Below are positions 18,940 to 27,928 of a DNA stretch of 64,000 nt, one piece after another. Both the position numbers and the translations under genes were made by a program. Below the pieces are notes generated by a model. That model was given only the letters and a program-made list of their open reading frames with translations. It had not been told where the DNA came from and searched no databases. The stretch is from the NCBI GenBank assembly GCA_031430555.1, contig JANPBQ010000253.1:6096-70095 (forward strand). The letters are read 5' to 3'. This stretch comes from UKL13-2 sp031430555 (GTDB lineage: Bacteria > Pseudomonadota > Gammaproteobacteria > Burkholderiales > Usitatibacteraceae). Numbering within the stretch: position 1 is the first letter of the stretch; the number at the start of each line of letters is the position of its first letter.

Positions 18940-19908
18940 TCAATCTGCGGTAATTTTCGCGGCCGAGACAACTTTTCTCCACCGTGCGATTTCCACTTGC
19001 ACAAACGCCTTCAATTCCGCCGGCGTGCTGGTCTCGACTTCCGAGCCTTGTTCCGCAAGACGCTTCACCACGTCAGGCTCTGAAAGCACCGCGTTGAGTT
19101 CCTTGTTGAGACGCTCGACAATGGCTTTCGGCGTCTTGGCCGGCGCGAACAGCGCGTACCATTGTTTGATGCTCACCTCTTTGATGCCTTGCTCGGCCAG
19201 CGTCGGCACATCCTTCCACGCGGCAACGCGGTTGTCGCCGGCCACACCGACCATCCGCAGCTTGCCGGACTTGACATGCGGGCTTGCCGCGAACAAGCTC
19301 GGAAACATCACCTGCGTGGTGCCGCCGATGGTATCCATCATCGCCGGGCCGGAACCTTTGTACGGCACATGCAACATGTCGGTGCCGGTCGAGAGTTTGA
19401 ATAATTCACCCGCAAAGTGCGGCGCCGTGCCATTGCCGGCTGACGCAAAACTGAGCGAACCCGGTTTGCTTTTCAGGATCTGCACAACATCTTTCGCCGA
19501 CTGCGCCGTCACTTCCGCATTGACTACCATCACCGTTGGTGATTCCGCGACCATGCCGATCGGCTCGAAATCGGCCACCGGGTCATAACGAAGTTTTTGC
19601 AATGCCGGATTGATGCCGTGAGTGGCAATGTAGCCGAACAGAATTGTGTGGCCGTCAGGTGTTGCGCGGGCCACATGCTCACTCGCGATTGCACCGTTGC
19701 CGCCCGCCTTGTTGTCGACAATCACACTTTGACCGAACTTCACCGCGAGACGCTGCGCGAGAATGCGCGCCATGCCATCGTTGCCGCCACCTGCTGCCGT
19801 GGGCACGATGATCGTGATCGCTTTGTCGGGCCAGGCCTCGACGATGCCGCAGAAAAGCATCAGGGCGATCGCCGACAGTGAGTTCTTCAACTTGGGGCTC
19901 ATAGTCAT
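18940..19908 (-). CDS. Bug-family periplasmic solute receptor (second of the cluster)
   Basis: A 322-residue TctC-type receptor. A signal peptide (KNSLSAIALMLFCGIVEA) is followed by WPDKAITIIVPTAAGGGNDG, the Bug opening with a changed loop. DNKAGGNGAIASEHVA and FASAGNGTAPHFAGELF are further family motifs. Two ATGs six bases apart (19908 and 19902) are possible starts. It is a second receptor in a cluster with a single permease pair, so it may widen substrate range or signal. The stop lies 64 bases before the dehydratase start. Confidence 0.9.
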   Translation of the reverse strand: MTMSPKLKNSLSAIALMLFCGIVEAWPDKAITIIVPTAAGGGNDGMARILAQRLAVKFGQSVIVDNKAGGNGAIASEHVARATPDGHTILFGYIATHGINPALQKLRYDPVADFEPIGMVAESPTVMVVNAEVTAQSAKDVVQILKSKPGSLSFASAGNGTAPHFAGELFKLSTGTDMLHVPYKGSGPAMMDTIGGTTQVMFPSLFAASPHVKSGKLRMVGVAGDNRVAAWKDVPTLAEQGIKEVSIKQWYALFAPAKTPKAIVERLNKELNAVLSEPDVVKRLAEQGSEVETSTPAELKAFVQVEIARWRKVVSAAKITAD

Positions 19909-19952
19909 CTCAAAAAAGGGAACAATCGAAAACAATTGCGCAAACAGAAGTG

Positions 19953-20846
19953 TCAATTCGACGCCCACGACCCGCGAAAAAAATCGATCATGCATTCAAG
20001 CAGCGCCTCCGGCACTTCCTCCGGAATATAGTGCCCGCACGGTAGCGTTTTTCCCGTCACAACGTTCGCCACGCTCCGCCAATCCTCGATTGGTTTGAAG
20101 CAGCGATTCACCACGCCGAATTCGCCCCACAACACTTCGACTGGACAAGTGATCTTGCGACCCGCGGAACGATCCGCGCGGTCATGTTCCAGATCGATTG
20201 ACGCCGCCGCGCGGTAGTCTTCGCACATCGCGTGCATGGTGGCGGGGTCGCTCACGTAGGAGAGATACGCGGCGTAGGTTTCAGCGGTGAAGGGCTTCAA
20301 GCCAGCATGCCCCCAACCGATTTTTTTCTGCAAATAGATTTCCGGCGCGCCGGCCACCATGTTCTCCGGAAACGGCGAAGGCTGGATCAGCCAGAACCAC
20401 CACCAGTACGAACGCGCAAAATCCATGTTGGTCTGTTCGTACATGGACAGCGTCGGTGAAATATCCAGTAGCATCAATTTCGTCACCGCCTGCGGATGAT
20501 CGACCGCGAGCCGGTGTGCGACGCGTCCGCCGCGATCATGCCCGCAAAGGTGGAATGATTCAAAGCCGAGCGCGCGCATCACCTCCACCTGATCCTTTGC
20601 CATTTCACGTTTGCAGTAGCTGGCATGATCGGCAGTGTCGGGCGGCTTTCCGCTCAATCCGTAGCCGCGCAGATCGGGGACGACGACAGTGAAGTGCTTC
20701 GCCAATTCCGGCGCCACGCGGTGCCAGATCAGGTGCGATTGCGGATAGCCGTGCAACAACAACAGGGGTGAACCGCTGCCGCCGACCATCGTGTGGATTT
20801 CTACGCCGTTGGCGCGGATGCGTTGTTGGGTGAAATTGCTGAACAT
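19953..20846 (-). CDS. Alpha/beta hydrolase, fluoroacetate dehalogenase-like
   Basis: A 297-residue hydrolase close to haloacetate dehalogenases. CGHDRGGRVAHRLA gives nucleophile D104 with R105 and R108, which bind the carboxylate in that family. D128 is in LLDISPT, and the catalytic His is H272 in CGHYIPEE. MCEDYRA with Y211 is also kept. The halide pocket differs: the family His-Trp pair appears here as Trp149-Trp150 within SYWWWFW, so the fluoride-stabilising histidine seems missing. It could act on chlorinated acids or on another ester or epoxide. Confidence 0.82.
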   Translation of the reverse strand: MFSNFTQQRIRANGVEIHTMVGGSGSPLLLLHGYPQSHLIWHRVAPELAKHFTVVVPDLRGYGLSGKPPDTADHASYCKREMAKDQVEVMRALGFESFHLCGHDRGGRVAHRLAVDHPQAVTKLMLLDISPTLSMYEQTNMDFARSYWWWFWLIQPSPFPENMVAGAPEIYLQKKIGWGHAGLKPFTAETYAAYLSYVSDPATMHAMCEDYRAAASIDLEHDRADRSAGRKITCPVEVLWGEFGVVNRCFKPIEDWRSVANVVTGKTLPCGHYIPEEVPEALLECMIDFFRGSWASN

Positions 20847-20973
20847 CTGTGGGTTTATATCTTAACAGTGCATTCGCCGCGTTGATGCGCGGCAAATGGA
20901 GAGAATCCGCGTTCTTGGGAGGCACCAATCTGTGCCGTACGAAGGATGTCTCTTCGATTCACTCCACAAGGCA

Positions 20974-22491
20974 TCAAAGCAACTTGCGCAAGTCGGTTTT
21001 TACAACTTTGCCGTTGTGGTTTTTCGGCAGCGCATCGATGAATCGATAATCCCTCGGCCGCTTGAAACGCGCAATCTCTTTCAGACAATGTCGATCGAGT
21101 TCTTCGCCACTAACCGAAAGCGCCGTGCGTAAAACGATGAATGCAACCACCGCCTCGCCCCACTCCGCGTCCGGCCGACCCACCACCGCCGCCTCGGCCA
21201 CTGCCGGATGCATTAGCAGCACTTCTTCAATTTCGCGCGGATAAATATTCGAACCACCGGAAATGATCAAGTCCTTGCTGCGATCCTTCAGCGTCAGAAA
21301 ACCATCCACGTCGAGCGAACCCAGATCGCCGGTCGCAAGCCAACCCTCTTTCAACGTATCGGCAGTCGCTTGGGGGTTGTTCCAATAGCCCGCCATCACA
21401 GTGTCGCCCTTGACGAATATTTCACCGGTCTCGTTGGGGGACGCGGTGCCTCCATTTTCATCGCCAACCCGCAGTTGCACGCCGCTGTGCGCAACACCCA
21501 CCGACGCAATGCGCGATTCGTGGCGCGGATGACCAACATCGGCGTGATGGAACTTCGACAGCGCACTGATCGTCATCGGACTTTCACCTTGCCCGTAAAT
21601 CTGCACGAATTTGCCGCCAAGGGTCTCAATTGCGCGCTTAAGATCGGCGACGTACATCGGCCCGCCGCCATAGACGATCGTTTTCAAATTCTTTGTCTCA
21701 CCGCCGTGCGCGGCGACATGATCCGTGAGGCGTTTGACCATGGTTGGTGCGGCAAACATCGTCACGCCGCGAAGCGCGGGCAGCAGGCCGATGATTTCCG
21801 CTGTGTCAAATCCACCTGAATCCGGAAACACCTGCGCCGCGCCGCGCAACACATGCGCGAAGTTGTAAAGACCCGAGCCGTGCGAGACCGGTGCTGCGTG
21901 CAGAATGCAATCCTCCGGGTCGATGGCGTCGACATCGGTGAAGTAATTGAACGTCATCGCGGCGAGATTGCGGTGCGTGAGCATGGCACCTTTCGGCTTG
22001 CCTGTGGTGCCGGAGGTATAGAAAAGCCAGGCGAGATCGGTGGCGTCGCGCGGGGCAAGATCGCACGGTGGGGCGGATGTCATTGCCGCGAATTCACTCG
22101 ACGCGAACCCGATGCATGCCATTGCGGGCGGCAACTGGTCGCCGATCTCGTTGATCGCATCGCGCCAATCCGGCGACACAAAGCACAGCTGCGCACCGGC
22201 ATCGGCGAGGACGAACGCGGCTTCACGCGGATGCAGTTTGGCGTTTATCGGCACGGCCACGCAACCGGCCCACCAGGTGCCGTACAGTGCTTCAAGATAT
22301 TCGGCGCGGTTGCCGGAAAGTACGGCGATGCGATCGCCGGGCCGGCATTCAAACCGATCACGCAACGCGCCCGCAATGGCGGCGGCGGTGCGCGCGAATT
22401 GACCGTACGTGATGCGACGCTCGCCGCTGATCAAAGCCGCATTGTCGGGATAAACATTGGCGGATCGCAAGAGCCAGTGAGCGATATTCAT
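20974..22491 (-). CDS. Acyl-CoA synthetase (AMP-forming, ANL superfamily)
   Basis: A 505-residue adenylate-forming ligase. YTSGTTGKPKG at residues 158-168 is the P-loop motif, YGQGESPMTIS is motif A5, and GWLATGDLGSLDVDGFL and DRSKDLIISGGSNIYPREIE are the A7-A8 hinge motifs. NHNGKVVKTDLR near the C-terminus holds the catalytic lysine. It resembles medium- or long-chain fatty-acid and aryl-acid ligases. As the first gene of the minus-strand cluster it probably activates the imported or derived acid. It diverges from an EamA gene across 125 bases. Confidence 0.88.
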   Translation of the reverse strand: MNIAHWLLRSANVYPDNAALISGERRITYGQFARTAAAIAGALRDRFECRPGDRIAVLSGNRAEYLEALYGTWWAGCVAVPINAKLHPREAAFVLADAGAQLCFVSPDWRDAINEIGDQLPPAMACIGFASSEFAAMTSAPPCDLAPRDATDLAWLFYTSGTTGKPKGAMLTHRNLAAMTFNYFTDVDAIDPEDCILHAAPVSHGSGLYNFAHVLRGAAQVFPDSGGFDTAEIIGLLPALRGVTMFAAPTMVKRLTDHVAAHGGETKNLKTIVYGGGPMYVADLKRAIETLGGKFVQIYGQGESPMTISALSKFHHADVGHPRHESRIASVGVAHSGVQLRVGDENGGTASPNETGEIFVKGDTVMAGYWNNPQATADTLKEGWLATGDLGSLDVDGFLTLKDRSKDLIISGGSNIYPREIEEVLLMHPAVAEAAVVGRPDAEWGEAVVAFIVLRTALSVSGEELDRHCLKEIARFKRPRDYRFIDALPKNHNGKVVKTDLRKLL

Positions 22492-22616
22492 AACGTAAAA
22501 TGTTAGCAGCTTGTTGAGTAGTCACTTTGTGTGTTTTTCAATCACAACTCGCCTTTTCCGCTGATCCCGCATTTGATCCGCCATTTCGGACGCGTACGCG
22601 TCCACCTTGAGCACCC

Positions 22617-23513
22617 ATGTCCATCCCACCTGCCTCAACCGCTCCCTCCGCATTCGTCGCCCTTACCCCGGCGCTGTTCGTCTTCCTCTGGAGCACCGGT
22701 TTCATCGGCATGCGCTACGGCTCGCCGCATGCCGAGCCATTCACCTTCATGATGTGGCGGATGGCAATCGTGGTGTCGATCCTCGTGGTGGTGGCGCTGG
22801 CGATGCGCGCGCCATGGCCGCGGAGCCCGCGCGAGGCCGCGCATATCGCGGTCGCCGGCCTGCTGGTGCATGCCACGTATTTGTCGGGCGTTTTATATGC
22901 GATCAACCTGAAATTGCCGCTGGGTTTCGTCGCCTTGTTGACCGGCCTGCAACCCATTCTCACCGCCGTGTTTGCGAATGCATACCTGCATGAAAAATTG
23001 AATGCGCGCCAATGGGCCGGCATGGCACTGGGACTCGCGGGCGTGGTGCTCGTCGTCATGAGCAAGTTCACGTTTGGCAATGTCAATGCGCCCGCACTCG
23101 GCTGCGCAGGCATCGCGTTGGCAGGCATTACCTTCGGCACGCTCTATCAAAAGCGCCATTGCTCGCACATGGATTTGCGCACCGGCGGCGTGATTCAATT
23201 TTCCGCAACGGGATTCGCGATGATGATCGGCGCATTCGCCTTCGAGACGCGCATCGTGCAATGGAATGGTGAATTTCTGTTTGCGTTGTTCTGGCTCGCG
23301 GGCGTGTTGTCGCTGGGGGCGATATCGCTGCTCTACCTGATGATCCGCCGAGGTGCCGCCTCAAAAGTGGCAAGCCTGTTTTTTCTCACGCCTTCGGTGA
23401 CGGCGGTATTGGCGTTCCTGCTGTTTGGCGAAACGCTGAATGGGCTCGCGGTGGCGGGATTGCTGGTGACGGCGGCGGGCGTGGCGCTGGTGACGCGAAG
23501 TGCCAGCCCCTGA
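22617..23513 (+). CDS. EamA/DMT-family transporter
   Basis: A 298-residue protein with about ten membrane helices in two EamA repeats. LWSTGFIGMRYGSPHAEPFTFMMWR at its start is the common DMT opening, AVFANAYLHEKLNARQWAGM is near the middle, and FLTPSVTAVLAFLLFGETLN is in the second repeat. It is probably a metabolite or amino-acid exporter of unknown substrate. The C-terminus runs almost up to a convergent peptidase gene. Confidence 0.88.
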   Translation: MSIPPASTAPSAFVALTPALFVFLWSTGFIGMRYGSPHAEPFTFMMWRMAIVVSILVVVALAMRAPWPRSPREAAHIAVAGLLVHATYLSGVLYAINLKLPLGFVALLTGLQPILTAVFANAYLHEKLNARQWAGMALGLAGVVLVVMSKFTFGNVNAPALGCAGIALAGITFGTLYQKRHCSHMDLRTGGVIQFSATGFAMMIGAFAFETRIVQWNGEFLFALFWLAGVLSLGAISLLYLMIRRGAASKVASLFFLTPSVTAVLAFLLFGETLNGLAVAGLLVTAAGVALVTRSASP

Positions 23514-23564
23514 TTGCATGCGCGCGTTGTCGACGCCTGCAAGCCGCCTATCGGTCGTTGAATT

Positions 23565-25766
23565 TCACGGACCTGCCATTCCAAATTGCCACAGGAGGAA
23601 GGCCCAACGGTCAGCGGTACGCTCGCGAGCCTGACTTCGCGTCGCGCCGACGCCGTGACCGCCGTCATATTCAAGCCGCAACAATACCGGTTTGCCGCTA
23701 TTGCTTGCAGCGGCCATCCGTGAGCCGGTCTTTAGCGTCATCCATACATCCACACGGCTATCGTTGACACCGTGCTCGAACAGCATCGCCGGATATTTTG
23801 TACCCTCGCGCACGTTTGCATAGGTACTCATTTCCAGCAAGCCGCGAAACTCGTCTTCTTTTTTAACCGTCCCGTACTCCGGAATATTTGCGCCGCCGTT
23901 GGCGCGGGTTTCCGAGCGCACCTGGTCGGTGTTGCCCACCGCCACCACGCCTACGGCAAACAAATCAGGCCGCGACGTCACGGCGCGCCCCACAAAAACG
24001 CCGCCCGCGCTTCCACCGTAAACCGCCAGCCGATCCGGTGCCGTGTAGCGTTGCGCGATAAGCCATTCGGCGATGGCGATCCCGTCTTTCCAGGTATTGG
24101 GCTTGGTAGTTTTCAGGCCGGCACGATGCCATGCGTCACCATATACGCCACCGCCGCGCACATGCGCCATTACAAACACCCCACCTCGTTCGAGCCATGC
24201 CAACAAGTTTGGGCCCCAGCGCGGCTCCTCGGTGGTGCCATAGGCGCCATAGGCATAGAGGATCGTTGGGTTGCGTCCGTCCAATTTGATATTGGCCCGC
24301 GAGATTATCGATGCGGGCACCTCGACGCCGTCGTGACTTTTGATTCGGACTTCGCGTGCCTCGAGTCCATCCGGCGCATCGAATTTTCCATCGGGCACGA
24401 GGGCTAATGCCGTCACGGTTCCGCGAACCGGGTCATAGGCATGCATTTTCGCGCGGCGTACCCAACTGCTCAATGAGAATATCGCTCCCGCTTGATCGTG
24501 CGCAGTGAACTGCAAATCGACAAGACCGGCGTAAGGCAGCTTGACTTCAACGGGCTTTGCGGCTTTCTCATGTGCAATTCGCAACAGCCTTGTTAGCGGG
24601 CCTTGCCTTTGAGTCACGTAAAGCGCGTCCTTGGCCGCCGCCAGCTCAACGATGACATCATCCCCCGCCGCAATGACGGTTTCTGCCTTCGCGGGATCGG
24701 GATCGGCCACCGGCATGCGCAATACTTTGTAGCGTGGGGCATCGAGCGCGCTGCGCGCATAAATCCAGCCGCCCGCAATCGTTATAGTGGAAATCTTGGC
24801 CTCGTCGCCAAACGCGCGTCGCCATTTCGCCTTCGCCGCCAATACGTCGACCAGCGGTGCCGTATACAGTGACGACTCCCGTTTCACGCCATCAAACATT
24901 AGCGCATACGCAACCTTCGATCCGCGCACGGCGAAAACGGCTCCGCCCGCCGCGCGTGAAAGTTGTAGCGAAGGATCCAGCGCGGCACCAAACACGATCG
25001 GGTCGGCATCTGCGGCGCCAAGTTTGTTTAAGTAATACTTTGCATCGAGGAACCGGTCCGCGCGTGGCAGACTGGCCCAATCGGCGGCCAGACGCGTATA
25101 GAAAAAGCCACTGCTGTCGTCAAGCCACGAAATGCTTGCGCCGCGAATATTGGCGATCGGCGGAATTCGCGGCTTGGCGGTGCTCGCATCGATCACATGC
25201 AGACTGCCGATTTCGGCGCCGCCCGACGAGACCGTGTAAGCGACGAGTTTGCCATCAGGCGAAATCGAATACTCGCCGATGGCGTGCGCCGTGCCGGTCG
25301 TCTTGGCCAAGACATCAGGGTCAACCAGCACAACGTCTTTGCCATCGACGCCGTCACGTCGGACCAACTTGAACTGATTGTCCTCCACGTTTCGGCGCAG
25401 GGCAAAATACACACCCTCCCGCGTTCGACGCACCGAATTGATATTCGCCGGCACCGCCGCTTCAATTTCCGCCAGCCGCGCGCGCAATTCCGTGCGCACC
25501 GGCAATTTGGCGAGAATGGCCTCGGTCGCATCGGCCTGACCCTTCATCCACGATTGAACCAGCGGGTCTTTCGTGTCTTCAAGGAATCGATAGGGATCAT
25601 CGACCGGCGTTCCCCAATATGTGTCGACCACGTTTTTTGTTGGCAACGGTGCGGCGACATCCACCCCAAGAAAAGTCGCCGCAAGCACGGCGGGCGCGAC
25701 AAATACGGCACATAGGCCCGCCACGTGGCGGAACGGCTTTTTGGTCAGTAGCGAACAAGTATTCAT
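23565..25766 (-). CDS. Prolyl oligopeptidase family serine peptidase (S9)
   Basis: A 733-residue S9A-type peptidase with an N-terminal signal sequence (HVAGLCAVFVAPAVLAAT), so secreted or periplasmic. The N-terminal seven-bladed propeller begins with DPYRFLED near residue 56. The catalytic domain has YGGSAGG with the nucleophile Ser near 585, the Asp in NDSRVDVWM and the His in DGGHGVG. A typical family member cleaves short peptides after proline, although the S9 propeller group is diverse. It is a stand-alone gene. Confidence 0.88.
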   Translation of the reverse strand: MNTCSLLTKKPFRHVAGLCAVFVAPAVLAATFLGVDVAAPLPTKNVVDTYWGTPVDDPYRFLEDTKDPLVQSWMKGQADATEAILAKLPVRTELRARLAEIEAAVPANINSVRRTREGVYFALRRNVEDNQFKLVRRDGVDGKDVVLVDPDVLAKTTGTAHAIGEYSISPDGKLVAYTVSSGGAEIGSLHVIDASTAKPRIPPIANIRGASISWLDDSSGFFYTRLAADWASLPRADRFLDAKYYLNKLGAADADPIVFGAALDPSLQLSRAAGGAVFAVRGSKVAYALMFDGVKRESSLYTAPLVDVLAAKAKWRRAFGDEAKISTITIAGGWIYARSALDAPRYKVLRMPVADPDPAKAETVIAAGDDVIVELAAAKDALYVTQRQGPLTRLLRIAHEKAAKPVEVKLPYAGLVDLQFTAHDQAGAIFSLSSWVRRAKMHAYDPVRGTVTALALVPDGKFDAPDGLEAREVRIKSHDGVEVPASIISRANIKLDGRNPTILYAYGAYGTTEEPRWGPNLLAWLERGGVFVMAHVRGGGVYGDAWHRAGLKTTKPNTWKDGIAIAEWLIAQRYTAPDRLAVYGGSAGGVFVGRAVTSRPDLFAVGVVAVGNTDQVRSETRANGGANIPEYGTVKKEDEFRGLLEMSTYANVREGTKYPAMLFEHGVNDSRVDVWMTLKTGSRMAAASNSGKPVLLRLEYDGGHGVGATRSQARERTADRWAFLLWQFGMAGP

Positions 25767-25846
25767 GGGGTTTTCCCGGTGGAATCAATTCAGACTGGAA
25801 GTCTAACGCAATCGTATTTGGCCATGCGTGGGCATCTCGCGACAAC

Positions 25847-27109
25847 TCAAAACCTCAACTGCAAAATCCGCGGGCAATGATCGCTCACTTCCATTGAGTC
25901 TGCCGCGACGCCGCGCACGGCGACTTTGCGCGAGGGGATGATGCCGGTGTTGAGTTTGCGTAGCGCATCGCTGATGACGGCGTGATCGAGGCCGGTGAAG
26001 CCGGTACAACCGCCTTCTTTGGTCGAGAGCGGCACTTGATGCAATGCGACCGGCACGCCGTCGGCGATTTCGGGCCACAGATATTTTGTCGAGACTTTTC
26101 CGTTGGCGTCTCTTTTGTTGGTGCTGGCGGGGTCTGAGCCATCGCCGCGTACCTGATCTTTCGCAATGTTCAGCGTTTGCTCTTCGTCGATGAGCCGATT
26201 GAAGTCGCCCAGCAAAATGAAGCGCGGGGTTTTCGTGGCGACCGCTTCCAGCCAATCTTCCAGAATCGGCACTTGCCGATTGAACACTTCGCAGGTCGGG
26301 TGCGCATCGTTCACCAAGCGCCCCGGATAGCGATCAGTCGTGATCGCGTTCGCACAGCCGGCCTTTAAATGCACATTCAAGAAGGTCACCGGTGCGTCGT
26401 TGATCGTGAGCTCAAGCGCCAGACCCGGTCGAACGCGGCGAAACGCCTTGGGATCGTTGGCGGGATCTTTGATGGCGAGCGCTTCATTGGTCGCGCACAT
26501 ACCGGGCTTCGAGGCGAGCGATTTATCCCACGCGAAACCCAGCGTCTGAAACGCGTCGTGCACGGCCATGCAAACGTCAAAGCGGCCGGCGAATTTTCCC
26601 AGCACCGCTTCCACGGTTTCCTTCGATTTCACTTCCTGAAACGCGATCACGCGGATGTTTTCACGCTCGATCAAATTCTCGACGGTCGCGCGCAGGCCGT
26701 TGAGCTTGGCCGCATAAGCCTCCGTGCTGCGCAGTTTTGACAAGTCGCGCGGCGGCGCATCGCGAACCGGCGGTGTGGCGAATCGATAGGCATTGCATGG
26801 CGCGATCATCATCGACGCGGCGCGTCCCCCGGCGGCGCTGAAGGTCGCCGCCTCACAGGACTTGGCGCGCGCCAGTTCGTCGGCGGTGGGTTCGCTTGCG
26901 CCGCGCACGATCCAGGCACGTGTATCGCACCAGTTCACGGCGGGTGCGCCGCAAACTTCCATATATTTTTTGAAATCGTTCGCGGTGCCGGCCCACGCCA
27001 TGTTGAACGATGCAATACCGACACCCGCAGCGGGTGAAGGCGGCGCGGCGGTTGTGTGCATCGAGGCAATGCACACAAGGGCGACGGCGAATTTTTTCGA
27101 GGAGATCAT
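25847..27109 (-). CDS. Secreted endonuclease/exonuclease/phosphatase family protein
   Basis: A 420-residue protein with a signal peptide (KKFAVALVCIASMHTTAA) and an EEP (DNase I-like) domain. IASFNMAW near residue 31, VIAFQEVKS with the metal Glu, FLNVHLKAGC, LLGDFNR with the catalytic Asp-Asn, and a terminal SDHCPRIL His are all present. An insertion near residues 45-115 contains several cysteines and is not part of the core domain. It could be a nuclease, phosphatase or sphingomyelinase-like enzyme. The ATG at 27109 is preferred because GGAAG lies close upstream and the signal peptide starts there. Confidence 0.8.
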   Translation of the reverse strand: MISSKKFAVALVCIASMHTTAAPPSPAAGVGIASFNMAWAGTANDFKKYMEVCGAPAVNWCDTRAWIVRGASEPTADELARAKSCEAATFSAAGGRAASMMIAPCNAYRFATPPVRDAPPRDLSKLRSTEAYAAKLNGLRATVENLIERENIRVIAFQEVKSKETVEAVLGKFAGRFDVCMAVHDAFQTLGFAWDKSLASKPGMCATNEALAIKDPANDPKAFRRVRPGLALELTINDAPVTFLNVHLKAGCANAITTDRYPGRLVNDAHPTCEVFNRQVPILEDWLEAVATKTPRFILLGDFNRLIDEEQTLNIAKDQVRGDGSDPASTNKRDANGKVSTKYLWPEIADGVPVALHQVPLSTKEGGCTGFTGLDHAVISDALRKLNTGIIPSRKVAVRGVAADSMEVSDHCPRILQLRF

Positions 27110-27184
27110 TGGAAGCTGCCTTAGCGTCAAGTGGCCGAAGCTGCAAGCATAGCGAAAAGCGCAGACTGCCCGCACTTGGACAGA

Positions 27185-27246
27185 CCCTAGCACTGGTGCG
27201 GTGTTTAGGCGTAAATACCATCAAACGGCGCGCCAGTGCTAGAGTT
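27185..27246. repeat. Dispersed palindromic repeat, copy D
   Basis: This is the cleanest copy. CTAGCACTGGTGCGGTGTTT (27187) pairs with AAACGGCGCGCCAGTGCTAG (ending 27242), leaving a loop of 16 bases. It lies in the divergent gap between the EEP gene and the Mpo1-like gene, so it is not simply a terminator. Confidence 0.8.
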
Positions 27247-27329
27247 TTATGGGTGTGAGCACCGTCGACAGCCGCAACCTGCTAAAATTCGATATCGACG
27301 CTTTAACCGCCATATTCCGCGAATTCCCA

Positions 27330-27899
27330 ATGCGAAATCTCGAACAGCAGATCACCCAATACGCCGCTTATCACCGCGACCGGCGCAACATCGCGACGCA
27401 TTTAGTCGGCGTGCCGATGATTGTTTTTTCGGTCGTGTTGGCGCTGGTGCCGTGGGTCTTTGGCGGTGTGAACGCGGCATTGATTGCGCTGGCGGTTGCA
27501 TCGCTCTATTACCTCATCCTCGACCGCGCCCTCGGCACGGCCATGTTGCTGTTTCTGTTCGTGTGTTACCTGATCGCGGTCACGCTCAATGCCGCGATCA
27601 ACGCGCGCGGTGGGCATACAGGCATCGTGCTTGCATCGGCGGCGCTGTTGTTCATCGTCGGCTGGGTGATCCAGTTCATCGGCCACAAATACGAAGGCAT
27701 TAAGCCCGCGTTCACCGACGACATCATGGGCCTGGTGATCGGCCCCTTGTTCATCATGACTGAAGTTTTCTTTGTGCTGGGATTGAAATCGACGTTGAAA
27801 AAATATGTCGAAGATCGCGTCGGGCCGGTGCTGGCCGCGCGCAACGGCGCATCCATCGGCCCCGCGAATTCTGCGACGGGCGACGCCGCCAACGCATGA
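27330..27899 (+). CDS. Mpo1-like / DUF962 family membrane protein
   Basis: A 189-residue protein with four or five membrane helices. YAAYHRDRRNIATHLVGVP near residues 11-29 and QFIGHKYEGIKPAFTDD near 115-130 are the conserved His motifs of the Mpo1 (yeast YGL010w) family. In yeast these coordinate iron for dioxygenation of 2-hydroxy fatty acids. Whether bacterial members have that activity is inferred. I chose the ATG at 27330, where the family begins, over an earlier in-frame start at 27249 that reads out of repeat copy D. Confidence 0.85.
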   Translation: MRNLEQQITQYAAYHRDRRNIATHLVGVPMIVFSVVLALVPWVFGGVNAALIALAVASLYYLILDRALGTAMLLFLFVCYLIAVTLNAAINARGGHTGIVLASAALLFIVGWVIQFIGHKYEGIKPAFTDDIMGLVIGPLFIMTEVFFVLGLKSTLKKYVEDRVGPVLAARNGASIGPANSATGDAANA

Positions 27900-27928
27900 C
27901 CGTTGTCCACTCGATCGTCTGAGCGGTC

